Positions 8,791 to 16,654 of a stretch of DNA of 64,000 bases are shown in pieces (the first letter of the stretch is position 1; the number at the start of each line of letters is the position of its first letter). The notes beneath the pieces were generated by a model that was not told where the DNA came from, did not search any database, and saw nothing but the letters and a program-made list of their open reading frames with translations. Source of the DNA: Pandoraea commovens (GTDB lineage Bacteria > Pseudomonadota > Gammaproteobacteria > Burkholderiales > Burkholderiaceae); contig NZ_CABPSA010000006.1 of NCBI RefSeq assembly GCF_902459615.1, positions 248,001 to 312,000 on the forward strand, written 5' to 3'. The position numbers and the translations under genes are program-made.

Positions 8791-9785
8791 CGACCGTGCA
8801 GACACCCGAAGCGCGCGAGCAGGCCGAAGTCGCAAGGCAACCGGTGCCGATGATCGTTCTCGGCGGCTATCTCGGTGCTGGAAAGACGACAATCGTCAAC
8901 GCGCTGCTGAGCAACGCGGACGGCTTGCGCGTGACGGTGCTCGTGAATGACTTCGGCTCGGTCAACGTCGATGCCTCGCTTATCCGGGAGCGTAGCGACG
9001 ACGTCATCGGATTGGAAAACGGTTGCGTGTGCTGCACCATCGGCGGGCGCCTCGTGGAGACGCTTATCGCCATCGGTGAGCGGGCGCAGCGCCCCGACCT
9101 GCTGGTGATCGAAGCGAGCGGGGTGTCCGATCCCATGCGCATTGCGCAGGTGGGGTTGCTGGACAAGGCGTTTCGATTGCACGGCATTGTGGTCGCAGTC
9201 GACGCGTGCGGCATCGAGGAAACACTCGCCGACCGCTACGTCGGCGACATCGCCAGTAAGCAGATCATGGCGGCGAGCACGCTCGTCATGACGAAGACGG
9301 ATCTCGTCACGCCTGACGCGATGCAGGTGGTGCGGCAACGGCTGACCGAACTCGGGGCGACGCAGATCGTCGTGACGGCGGATAACGGTGTGGTGCCTCC
9401 GGCGATTCTGTTTCCCGATGAAGCGCTGGTTTTGCCCGGTTTGCTGAGCCCGAGGCCGCTGCGCGCATCGGGGCACGCGTTGCCGAGTGGTCTGCGAAGC
9501 TTCGTCTGGAAGGCGGACGGCGCGTTGGATCGCAATCGCCTGCGGGCAGCACTGTTGATGTTTCGCGGCAAGTTGTTGCGAGCGAAAGGATTCGTCGTGT
9601 CGTCGACCGGTGGCATGAGCGAAATGCATGTCGTGGGTTCACGGGCGACATTCAGAGCGCGCCCGGAACTGCCTGTGCAGCCGTCATCGATGGTCTTCAT
9701 CGGCGTGCTGTCGGACGAGGAAATTTCGAAATTCAAAGGTGCGTTGCAAGCGACTCGTCTAGAATCATCGCCCTGTCTTGCCTAG
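8787..9785 (+). CDS. CobW/COG0523 family GTPase, probable metallochaperone
   Basis: A 332-residue G3E GTPase. The P-loop GGYLGAGKT is at residues 26-34, the metal-binding CxCC motif (GCVCC) at 80-83, the Walker B-like region DLLVIEASGVSDP follows, then the base-recognition motif MTKTD, and a short CobW C-terminal domain. COG0523 proteins deliver zinc or other metals to client enzymes. The ATG overlaps the amidohydrolase stop by four bases, so that metal enzyme is the natural client. The alternative, cobalamin or nitrile hydratase maturation, has no support in the neighbourhood. The start at 8787 is chosen over an upstream in-frame ATG because of this overlap. Confidence 0.87.
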   Translation: MTTVQTPEAREQAEVARQPVPMIVLGGYLGAGKTTIVNALLSNADGLRVTVLVNDFGSVNVDASLIRERSDDVIGLENGCVCCTIGGRLVETLIAIGERAQRPDLLVIEASGVSDPMRIAQVGLLDKAFRLHGIVVAVDACGIEETLADRYVGDIASKQIMAASTLVMTKTDLVTPDAMQVVRQRLTELGATQIVVTADNGVVPPAILFPDEALVLPGLLSPRPLRASGHALPSGLRSFVWKADGALDRNRLRAALLMFRGKLLRAKGFVVSSTGGMSEMHVVGSRATFRARPELPVQPSSMVFIGVLSDEEISKFKGALQATRLESSPCLA

Positions 9786-9867
9786 CCGGGCTTGTCGAAG
9801 GACGTGCTGCGGATCTGTGCTCACCAGATCCGTGATGAAAGACAGATGGCACCCCTACGGCGAAAAA

Positions 9868-9900
9868 TGAAAGGTGGCATCGTGCGTTCGGACGCAGACT
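9868..9900 (+). promoter_or_regulatory. Two-block promoter-like box before array gene 1
   Basis: TGAAAGG, 19 bases, GCAGACT. The second block ends 32 bases before the ATG of array gene 1. The same arrangement recurs before six other array genes. Confidence 0.55.
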
Positions 9901-9932
9901 GATTGTTCTCCCACTCAGTCTTCCCGACAGTC

Positions 9933-11075
9933 ATGATTTCGACCGCACCCCTCACCGGCGCCAACTTCCCCGTACAGCGCTACCCTGATTCCAATCTTAG
10001 CGAGCGCCGAATGGCGTTGCTCGACGACTTCAACCGCCGTCTGGAAGGGGGCGGATCGCCCGATGACGTCGCGTTTCGGGGCTTCCTGGCGCGGTTCGCG
10101 AATCTTGGGCCGATCGATACCCTACGAAATTGCTTCACCTGCGGGGACAAGGCAGACATTCTGATCTGGGCCGGGCAATGTCACGTGTCGTCGTATGGCG
10201 CCGGACGGGATTTTCTGGTGCGAGATCAAATGTTGGGTCATGCCATCGATGCCTCCCGGGAGTTGCTGGGCGCGCTGCAGTCCGATGCCCGGGACCATAT
10301 GCTGCGGCGCGCGTGTATTGGCCCTCGTTTCCAGATCGTCCTGTCATTTCCTGAACTAGCGCTGAACCTTCCGCTGGGCCGTCCGTGTTTCGGGGACGAA
10401 CCGGGGGCGCTGTCGTACGACGAGGCCAGAGCATTGCTCCTTGGTCACGATGAGCAGACGCCATCGCTTTTGGAACGATTTTCCAGTGAGATGGGCCACA
10501 CCCATACGCCGTATTCCGACATTGACGTCTGGGCGGCATGGTATGACTGCATCCAGCGCTGTATGGGGGGGAAGCCGATCAGAGAATTCAGCGCAGATCC
10601 CGCCGAATTGAGAACACTTGGAATGGCCTTGCGAGCGTTGGGAAGCCGGATATCCGGATGTTCGTACACCAGCGACCTTCCGCTTTTCAAGATGCTTGTC
10701 GACAGCCTGGAGGCATTCGATCACGCGCAGGACGGGATGAACGTCGCATTAGGATGGATCGATATCGCGTGCTACCACGAGCAAGCCGGAGATCAACGCG
10801 CGAGCAGCGCGTATATGCATGCAGGGGGAAGGTTCTATCAGATAGCTGAACAATTGATGGCGCAGGGGAAGTCGGCCGAAGGGAACGAATACCTGGTGCT
10901 CGCACAGGATGCCTATGAGAAGGCGGCGGCTCATCGCGAGAATGCGGCGGTGAACAGCGGCGCTTCCCGCTCGACCGTCGCGCAGGTGCACGCCGTCCCG
11001 AACGAACCGGTAAATGGCTCGGAAACCGATAGCGATACCGTAAACCAGCGCTCAAGCTCTCACTCGCCTTCATGA
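9933..11075 (+). CDS. Array gene 1: uncharacterised paralog with His/GRDFL signature
   Basis: A 380-residue protein of a family I do not recognise; first of nine tandem paralogs. The N-terminus NFPVQRYPDSNLSERRMALLDDF, the signature GQCHVSSYGAGRDFL (His84, GRDFL 91-95), a beta-like stretch RFQIVLSFPELALNLPLGR and the GALSYDEARALLL helix are shared with the other members. Residues around 265-335 look like tetratricopeptide-type helices (YHEQAGDQRASSAYMHAGGR). The tail is polar and Ser-rich and lacks the C-terminal WA motif found in five paralogs. No signal peptide or membrane segment is seen. The start is the ATG at 9933, matching the paralogs; an in-frame TTG at 9903 would lie just 2 bases past the promoter-like box. 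Function unknown; a secreted effector is one possibility. Confidence 0.8.
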   Translation: MISTAPLTGANFPVQRYPDSNLSERRMALLDDFNRRLEGGGSPDDVAFRGFLARFANLGPIDTLRNCFTCGDKADILIWAGQCHVSSYGAGRDFLVRDQMLGHAIDASRELLGALQSDARDHMLRRACIGPRFQIVLSFPELALNLPLGRPCFGDEPGALSYDEARALLLGHDEQTPSLLERFSSEMGHTHTPYSDIDVWAAWYDCIQRCMGGKPIREFSADPAELRTLGMALRALGSRISGCSYTSDLPLFKMLVDSLEAFDHAQDGMNVALGWIDIACYHEQAGDQRASSAYMHAGGRFYQIAEQLMAQGKSAEGNEYLVLAQDAYEKAAAHRENAAVNSGASRSTVAQVHAVPNEPVNGSETDSDTVNQRSSSHSPS

Positions 11076-11128
11076 CGGATTCGCCGCGCAGAGGATGGGA
11101 ATGTGATGACCCCCAGCGCGGCGAAAAC

Positions 11129-11161
11129 TGAAAGAGAACGTCTGACGCTCCGGCGCAGACT
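11129..11161 (+). promoter_or_regulatory. Two-block promoter-like box before array gene 2
   Basis: TGAAAGA, 19 bases, GCAGACT; the second block ends 33 bases before the ATG. It is preceded by GCGAAAAC, close to the GCGAAAAA seen before array gene 1. Confidence 0.6.
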
Positions 11162-11194
11162 TGGTGGCTCCAAGCCTCCTGTGAGACGACGTTC

Positions 11195-12397
11195 ATGCGA
11201 GAAATCTCTGCCGCCCCCAGCCTAAACTTTCCGGTCCAAAACTATCCGAACCAAAGTCTCAGCGAACTCCGAATAGATCGGTTGACGGACTTCACCTGTA
11301 AGTTCGACGTCGGTCAAGTGCCCTCAGACAGTGCCATCGACGATTTCATGAGCCACTTTTCGCACATGGGACTGCGGGATATGGTGCTCAGCTGTCTGTC
11401 CGACACAGAGAAGAAGCGAATATTGTGTCGTGCGGCGCGGTGTCACGTGGCGACGTTCGGGCCAGGCCGCGATTTTCTTGAGCGCCGGAAGCTGCTCGAC
11501 CAGGTTGACCAGGATGCTGTGGAGCTGATCGGTGCGCTTCCCGCACCGATCAAAGAGGCGATGATCACCAGCGCACGCATCGGTGATTACGGGCAGATCG
11601 TCCTCACGTTCCCGGACATCGGGTTGCGCGTTCCGCTCGGACGCACCTTGTTAGGTACCGGAGCAGGGGCATTGACGACGGACGAGGTCAAGCAACTGCT
11701 GATGTATCAGGACGGGCAGTTGGAGTCGCTACTGGAGAAATTCTCCGCTGGGCTCGGGCGTGTCAATGCCGAGTACCCGGACAACGAGGCGTGCCATGTC
11801 TGGTACGACTTGATTCAGCGATGCGTCGACGGCAAGCCGATCAATCAGTTCAGCAATGACCCGACGGTGCTGGGCATGTTGGCCTCCGCACTTAGGGCAC
11901 TGGCGAGCCGGGTATCGGAGCGCGGGCTTCATCACGAATTTCCAATACCACGCATGCTCACCAATAGCGCGATAGCGTATTTTCATGCCGACGATCCCAA
12001 ATCCTGCGCGGAAAGCTTGATCGAAATGGGGCATGGCCACCAACGAAGACGCGATTTTCGTAACGCGGCATCGGCGAACAAGATTGCGGCAGATGTCCTT
12101 GCCGGTGCTGCACTCGACCTATGGAACGTCGGGCGATATGACGATGCAGAGGAGTGCAGACAATTGGCATACGCGGCCTATGTGACCGTAAGGGCGTTGG
12201 CGCCCGCCGTCGGTGGGGCGAGGGCCACCGTACCTCCTGAGCAGGAAGGATATCCGCCGCCTCTTATGCTCGGTCCGAATATCTCTCAATCCGGATTTGA
12301 AAAGTTGTGGGCTGCGCGTAAGCCTCGTATTCCGCCAATGCAATCGAGCGTTCCGCCGTCGCCAACACGTCCATCAATCCCAGCGGAAGGCGAATAA
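11195..12397 (+). CDS. Array gene 2: uncharacterised paralog with C-terminal WA motif
   Basis: A 400-residue family member. N-terminal NFPVQNYPNQSLSELRIDRL at 11-30, signature AARCHVATFGPGRDFL at 80-95 (Cys83, His84), beta-like segment GQIVLTFPDIGLRVPLGR at 133-150, then GALTTDEVKQLL, and CHVWYDLIQRCVDGKPINQF with the invariant Trp. The helical C-terminal half ends with ISQSGFEKLWAARKPR, a version of the tail shared with array genes 3, 4, 5 and 9, followed by a Pro/Ser-rich end. The start is ATG 11195. Array gene 3 follows after only 46 bases and has no box of its own, so genes 2 and 3 are probably co-transcribed. Function unknown. Confidence 0.82.
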   Translation: MREISAAPSLNFPVQNYPNQSLSELRIDRLTDFTCKFDVGQVPSDSAIDDFMSHFSHMGLRDMVLSCLSDTEKKRILCRAARCHVATFGPGRDFLERRKLLDQVDQDAVELIGALPAPIKEAMITSARIGDYGQIVLTFPDIGLRVPLGRTLLGTGAGALTTDEVKQLLMYQDGQLESLLEKFSAGLGRVNAEYPDNEACHVWYDLIQRCVDGKPINQFSNDPTVLGMLASALRALASRVSERGLHHEFPIPRMLTNSAIAYFHADDPKSCAESLIEMGHGHQRRRDFRNAASANKIAADVLAGAALDLWNVGRYDDAEECRQLAYAAYVTVRALAPAVGGARATVPPEQEGYPPPLMLGPNISQSGFEKLWAARKPRIPPMQSSVPPSPTRPSIPAEGE

Positions 12398-12443
12398 AGC
12401 GGATTCGCAAGCATCATTCTCCGACTCTGACGAGACGACCTGT

Positions 12444-13703
12444 ATGCCAAATATTTCCGAAACGCCTGGTCATAACTTCACCGTGCCGGCCGCTCCGGAC
12501 CGAAGTCCTCGCGATAGCGCCATCGCTCGACTGAAAGACTTCACTTATGGGCTCGACGAAGGCATCCGTCCTGCGGACGAGGAGATCAAGGACTTCATAC
12601 GGATCTTCGATTCCACGGAACTGTTGGGCCCATTGCTTCGCGGTCTGTCCGACGAAAAAAAGGAGGACGTCTTGCGTGCCGCAGCGCGCTACCACGTGGC
12701 CTCGTTTGGTCGCGGCCGCGATTTTCTTGCGAAATGCAACCCGCTTCATCTCGTCGACTACGATTCGGCAACGCTGTTTGGCGCGTTGCCCGCAGAACTC
12801 AGAGCGGCGATGTTGGCCGACGCATACATTGGTGATCGTGGTCAGATTGTCGTTCCCTTCCCGGATATCGGGTTGTGTATCCCGCTCGGACGCTCTTCGC
12901 TAGGGACCGGGGAGGGTGCATTGACGACGCATGAGATACAGAAACTTCTCACGGACCCGGGGGAGCGATTTCACTGCCGTTTGGAATTATTCTCCGGGAA
13001 GCTTATGCAATTTGACGCACAGACCCCGGATACGGAGACGTGCCATGTCTGGAGTGATCTGATAGATCGATGCATCGATGGCAAACCGATTGCGGAGTTC
13101 AGTGAGGAAAAGGCGGTGCTAGAAGCGCTGGCGTCCACTTTAAAGGAGCTGACGGACCGTGTTGACGCACGGGGGGGCGACGAGGAATTTCCAATGGTTC
13201 GGCTGCTCACCCATTGCGCCGAAGCGTATTTTCTTGCCGGTGATCTTGGGGCCTGTGGCGCAGCCCTATTCAAGCTCACGGCTTCTTATATGGACAAACT
13301 GGAATACGGTGCAGACGTAGGCGTGGCCTCGCTTGGCGCAAGCGCGGCCACGCTTGCGGCAAGCGTGCTCGCCAGAAATGCGCTTCAACGTTGGGAAGAC
13401 GGTCGATTTGCCGAGGCCGTCGTTAGCTATGGAATGGCAATGAGCGCCTATGCCCAGGAAGGGGTGTTCCGGGGTATCCATAGCGTGCCTCCGGCGCCGA
13501 TATCCGAAGCGGTTGATGAAACCGTGCCGCTCCCCACGCTTGTCGAACACATCAGTCGGACTGAATTTGAGGCCGCGTGGGCAGATCGACGAGCAAAGAC
13601 CGAGGAAATGCGTTCGCAAGTTGAGGACGCAAGAACTCGGGCAATCATGAAAAGGCTGGGGCAATTGAGGGCCCAACCGTCTGGCCCCCGCCCATCGAAC
13701 TAA
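12444..13703 (+). CDS. Array gene 3: uncharacterised paralog, closest to genes 4 and 5
   Basis: A 419-residue member beginning MPNISETPGHNFTVPAAPDR. Signature ARYHVASFGRGRDFL at 81-95 has Tyr in place of the usual Cys before the invariant His. Further shared parts are GQIVVPFPDIGLCIPLGR, GTGEGALTTHEIQKLL, and CHVWSDLIDRCIDGKPIAEF. The C-terminal tail VPLPTLVEHISRTEFEAAWA is nearly the same as in gene 5. The 15 bases just before the ATG (ACGAGACGACCTGT) are identical to those of genes 4 and 5, but the two-block promoter box found further upstream there is missing, so expression should depend on gene 2. The start at 12444 follows these paralogs; the reading frame is open further upstream into gene 2 without a ribosome site. 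Function unknown. Confidence 0.82.
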   Translation: MPNISETPGHNFTVPAAPDRSPRDSAIARLKDFTYGLDEGIRPADEEIKDFIRIFDSTELLGPLLRGLSDEKKEDVLRAAARYHVASFGRGRDFLAKCNPLHLVDYDSATLFGALPAELRAAMLADAYIGDRGQIVVPFPDIGLCIPLGRSSLGTGEGALTTHEIQKLLTDPGERFHCRLELFSGKLMQFDAQTPDTETCHVWSDLIDRCIDGKPIAEFSEEKAVLEALASTLKELTDRVDARGGDEEFPMVRLLTHCAEAYFLAGDLGACGAALFKLTASYMDKLEYGADVGVASLGASAATLAASVLARNALQRWEDGRFAEAVVSYGMAMSAYAQEGVFRGIHSVPPAPISEAVDETVPLPTLVEHISRTEFEAAWADRRAKTEEMRSQVEDARTRAIMKRLGQLRAQPSGPRPSN

Positions 13704-13836
13704 CCGAGCTGCGCCTCAGGGTGTCACGTTGCGCAAGAGCGGGCGGCAATTCCAGCATGTCGCCCCGTCTTCGGTGTCGAGGTTTCGACTTCCCGATAGT
13801 GTTTCCCCCCCCGATGATTGCGAGCGCGGAGAAATC

Positions 13837-13869
13837 TGGAAGTGAGCGCCCGATGCTCCGGCGCAGACT
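13837..13869 (+). promoter_or_regulatory. Two-block promoter-like box before array gene 4
   Basis: TGGAAGT, 19 bases, GCAGACT; one mismatch in the first block. The second block ends 32 bases before the ATG. Confidence 0.55.
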
Positions 13870-13901
13870 GGTGGGTCCGAGACTTCGACGAGACGACCTG
13901 T

Positions 13902-15107
13902 ATGCCAAATATTTCTGAACATAACCTCACGGTATCGGCCCCTCCACACCAAAGTCCTCGCGATAATGCCATCGATCAACTGAAAGACTTTGATCGGCGG
14001 TTCAACGATGGCAACTGTTCTGCGGATGATGTGATCGACGACTTCGTTCGGAACTTCGATTCCACGGAACTCTTGGACCCTGTGATTTGCGGCCTGTCCG
14101 AGGAAAAAAAGGACGAAGTCTCGCGTGCCGTAGCGCGCTGCCACGTGGCCTCGTTTGATCGGGGCTACGAATTTCTAGCGAAGCGCAACCAGCTTCATCT
14201 CCTCGACCAGGATTCCGCAACGCTGATTGGCGCGTTGTCTGCAGAGTTTAGAGCGGCGATATTTGCTCGTGCATACACTGACGATCGTGGACAGATTGTC
14301 GTTCGCTTCCCGAATATGGGGTTGCGTATTCCTCTCGGACGCACCTCGTTAGGGACCGGGGAGGGCGCATTGACGACGCATGAGATACAGAAACTGCTCT
14401 CGGACCCGGAGGAGCGAGGTCACAGCCTGTTGGAAATTGTCTCCGCGAAGCTTGTGCATTTTGACGCACAGACCCCGGATACCGAGACGTGTCATGTCTG
14501 GAGTGATCTGATAGATCGATGCATCGATCGCAAACCGATTGCGGAATTCAGTGCGGAGAAGGTGGTGCTAGAAGCGCTGGCGTTCACCTTAATGACGGTG
14601 ACGGACCGCATTTTCGCGTGGAGGTGCGACGAGGAATTTCCAATGGTTCGAATGCTCACGAATAGCGCCGAAGCGTATTTTCTTGCCGGGGATCACAAGT
14701 CCTGTGGCACCGCCCTTTTAAAGCTTGCGGCTTACCATACGCGCAAACTCGAACGCGACGCGGCCGTCGAGGTGACCGCGCTTGCGGCAAGTGTGCTCGC
14801 CAGAAGTGCGCTCAAATGTTGGGAAAACGATCAACATGCCGCCGCCGGCACTAGCCGTGCAATGGCATTGAGGGCTTACGAGAGGGTGCCTGAGTTACTG
14901 GGGTTACGCGGGGGACCCCCGGCGCCGATATCCGGGGTGGTCGATGAAATCGTTCCACTCCCCAAACTTGTAGAACACATCTGCAAGTCTGATTTTGAAG
15001 TCGCGTGGGCAGATCGATGGGCAAAGTCCGAGGAAGTGCCTTCGAATATTGAGTCGAACCTAAGAGCTCAGGGAATCATAGGAAGACTCGCGAAATCCGG
15101 GGCCTAA
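13902..15107 (+). CDS. Array gene 4: uncharacterised paralog with degenerate GYEFL signature
   Basis: A 401-residue member, MPNISEHNLTVSAPPHQSPR at the start. The signature reads VARCHVASFDRGYEFL, so the usual GRDFL has changed to GYEFL, while Cys and the invariant His remain. GQIVVRFPNMGLRIPLGR, GTGEGALTTHEIQKLL and CHVWSDLIDRCID are kept, and the C-terminal motif reads LVEHICKSDFEVAWADRW. It is a near-duplicate of gene 5 including the upstream DNA. The weak GAGACGACC is the only Shine-Dalgarno-like sequence. The ATG at 13902 matches genes 3 and 5. Function unknown; the altered signature may mark a diverging copy. Confidence 0.82.
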   Translation: MPNISEHNLTVSAPPHQSPRDNAIDQLKDFDRRFNDGNCSADDVIDDFVRNFDSTELLDPVICGLSEEKKDEVSRAVARCHVASFDRGYEFLAKRNQLHLLDQDSATLIGALSAEFRAAIFARAYTDDRGQIVVRFPNMGLRIPLGRTSLGTGEGALTTHEIQKLLSDPEERGHSLLEIVSAKLVHFDAQTPDTETCHVWSDLIDRCIDRKPIAEFSAEKVVLEALAFTLMTVTDRIFAWRCDEEFPMVRMLTNSAEAYFLAGDHKSCGTALLKLAAYHTRKLERDAAVEVTALAASVLARSALKCWENDQHAAAGTSRAMALRAYERVPELLGLRGGPPAPISGVVDEIVPLPKLVEHICKSDFEVAWADRWAKSEEVPSNIESNLRAQGIIGRLAKSGA

Positions 15108-15265
15108 CAGTCTGGCCCCGGCACGTCGAACTAATCGAGCGGCGCTTCAGGATGGCACTCTGAGGAAGAGGGGGCGTCAATTCCACGATGTCGCCCGGTC
15201 TTCCGCGTCGAAGTCTCGACTTCCCGATAGGGTTTCCACCTGATGATTGCGAGCGCGGTGAAATT

Positions 15266-15298
15266 TGAAAGTGAGCGCTCGGTGCTCCGGCGCAGACT
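15266..15298 (+). promoter_or_regulatory. Two-block promoter-like box before array gene 5
   Basis: TGAAAGT, 19 bases, GCAGACT; the second block ends 32 bases before the ATG of array gene 5. Confidence 0.6.
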
Positions 15299-15330
15299 GG
15301 TGGTTCAGAGACTTCGACGAGACGACCTGT

Positions 15331-16560
15331 ATGCCAAATATTTCCGAAACGCATTTTCATAACCTCACGATATCGACCGCTCCGCACGAAAGTCTCCGTG
15401 ACAGTGCCATCGATCAACTGAAAGACTTCACTTGTCGGTTCAACGATGGCAACCGCCCTGCGGACCAGGTGATCGAGGACTTCATACGGAACTTCGATTC
15501 CACGGAGCTGCTGGGCTCTGTGCTTCGCGGTCTGTCGGAAGAGAAAAAGGAGAGTGTCTTGCGCGCCGCAGCGCGCTGCCACGTGGCCTCGTTTGGCCCG
15601 GGCCGCGATTTTCTTGCGAAACGCAACCAGTTTCATCTCGTCGACCAGGATTCCGCAACGCTGTTTGGCGCGCTGACCGCAGAGCTTAGGGAGGTGATGA
15701 TTGCCGACGCATACATTGGCGATCGCGGGCAGATTGTCGTTCGCTTCCCGGATGGCGGGTTATGCATCCCTCTTGGACGCGCCTGGCTAGGGACCGGGGA
15801 GGGCGCATTGACTACGGATGAGATACAGAAGCTGCTCACGGACCCGGAGGCGCGACTTCACTGTCTGTTGGATATTTTCTCCGCCAAGCTTGTTCATCTT
15901 GACGCACAGACCCCGGATTCCGAGACGTGTCATTTCTGGAGTGATCTGATAGATCGATGCATCGATGGCAAACCGATTGCGGAGTTCAGTAAGAAGAAGG
16001 CGGTGCTAGAAGCGCTGGCGTTCACTTTAAGGAACCTGACGGACCGTGCTTTCTCACGGGGGGGCGAGGAGGAGTTTCCAATGGTTCGGATGCTCACCCA
16101 TTGCGCCGAAGCGTATTTTCTTGCCGGGGATCTTGGAGCCTGTGGCGCAACCCTATGTAAGCTCGCAGCTTCCCGTGCTCTCAAATTCGAACGCGACGCG
16201 GCCGTAGGGGTGGCCACGCTAGCGGCAAGCGTGTTCGCCAGAAATGCGCTTAAACGTTGGAGCGACGGTCATTATGCCGACGCTGTTGTCTGCCATGGAA
16301 TGGCGTTGAGGACTTACGCGGAGGAACACGCATTACGAGGTCTCCGCGGCGGGCCTCAGGCGCGGATATCTCGGGCGGTCGATGAAATCGTGCCACTCCC
16401 CAAGTTTGTCGACCACATCAGTCGGACTGAATTTGAGGCCGCGTGGGCCGATCAACAGGCAAAGACCGAGGAAATGCTTTCGGAAATCGAGTCGAACCTA
16501 AGAACTCTGGCAGTCATGGGACGACTCGCGAAATTGAAGGCCCAAAAGTCGAACCGGTAG
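15331..16560 (+). CDS. Array gene 5: uncharacterised paralog, duplicate of gene 4
   Basis: A 409-residue member, MPNISETHFHNLTISTAPHE at the start, with an intact signature AARCHVASFGPGRDFL. It also has GQIVVRFPDGGLCIPLGR, GALTTDEIQKLL, CHFWSDLIDRCIDGKPIAEF, and the tail VPLPKFVDHISRTEFEAAWA, close to gene 3. The gene combines stretches closer to gene 4 with stretches closer to gene 3, which suggests recombination or gene conversion among the three. It has its own promoter-like box. No signal peptide, membrane segment or known catalytic motif is visible. Function unknown. Confidence 0.82.
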   Translation: MPNISETHFHNLTISTAPHESLRDSAIDQLKDFTCRFNDGNRPADQVIEDFIRNFDSTELLGSVLRGLSEEKKESVLRAAARCHVASFGPGRDFLAKRNQFHLVDQDSATLFGALTAELREVMIADAYIGDRGQIVVRFPDGGLCIPLGRAWLGTGEGALTTDEIQKLLTDPEARLHCLLDIFSAKLVHLDAQTPDSETCHFWSDLIDRCIDGKPIAEFSKKKAVLEALAFTLRNLTDRAFSRGGEEEFPMVRMLTHCAEAYFLAGDLGACGATLCKLAASRALKFERDAAVGVATLAASVFARNALKRWSDGHYADAVVCHGMALRTYAEEHALRGLRGGPQARISRAVDEIVPLPKFVDHISRTEFEAAWADQQAKTEEMLSEIESNLRTLAVMGRLAKLKAQKSNR

Positions 16561-16594
16561 CCGTCGGAGATCCCGCAGCGAGGACGGCGATAGT

Positions 16595-16626
16595 TGAAAG
16601 TGAGTCGGGAGGAGCGCGCGCAGAAT
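16595..16626 (+). promoter_or_regulatory. Two-block promoter-like box before array gene 6
   Basis: TGAAAGT, 18 bases, GCAGAAT; the second block ends 28 bases before the ATG. The preceding GGACGGCGATA is shared with the box before gene 7. Confidence 0.55.
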
Positions 16627-16654
16627 GAATCCAATACGCGCTACTTGAGAATCC

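Larger units (their letters stand above)
13704..16560 (+). repeat. Direct duplication of gene plus upstream region (array genes 4 and 5)
   Basis: The segments 13704-15107 and 15108-16560 align along their whole length, including about 200 bases of non-coding DNA before each gene: both contain ATTCCA..ATGTCGCCC, TCGACTTCCCGATAG, TGATGATTGCGAGCGCGG and the promoter-like box. This is a tandem duplication of a roughly 1.4-kb unit, recent relative to the rest of the array. Confidence 0.85.

Noticed and set aside
9868-9920. hrpII-type box (TTCG-N16-TTCG) before array gene 1
   Set aside because: TTCG occurs once at the right place, but the second TTCG is missing at spacing 16 and the motif is not kept before other array genes.
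12213-12443. N-terminal extension of array gene 3 into array gene 2
   Set aside because: The upstream frame overlaps gene 2 in another frame and has no ribosome site; paralogs 4 and 5 start at the equivalent ATG.
16595-16626. Sigma-70 promoter using TTGAAA as -35 and CAGAAT as -10
   Set aside because: The spacing of 21-22 bases is too long for sigma-70, so I treat the two blocks as an alternative element.
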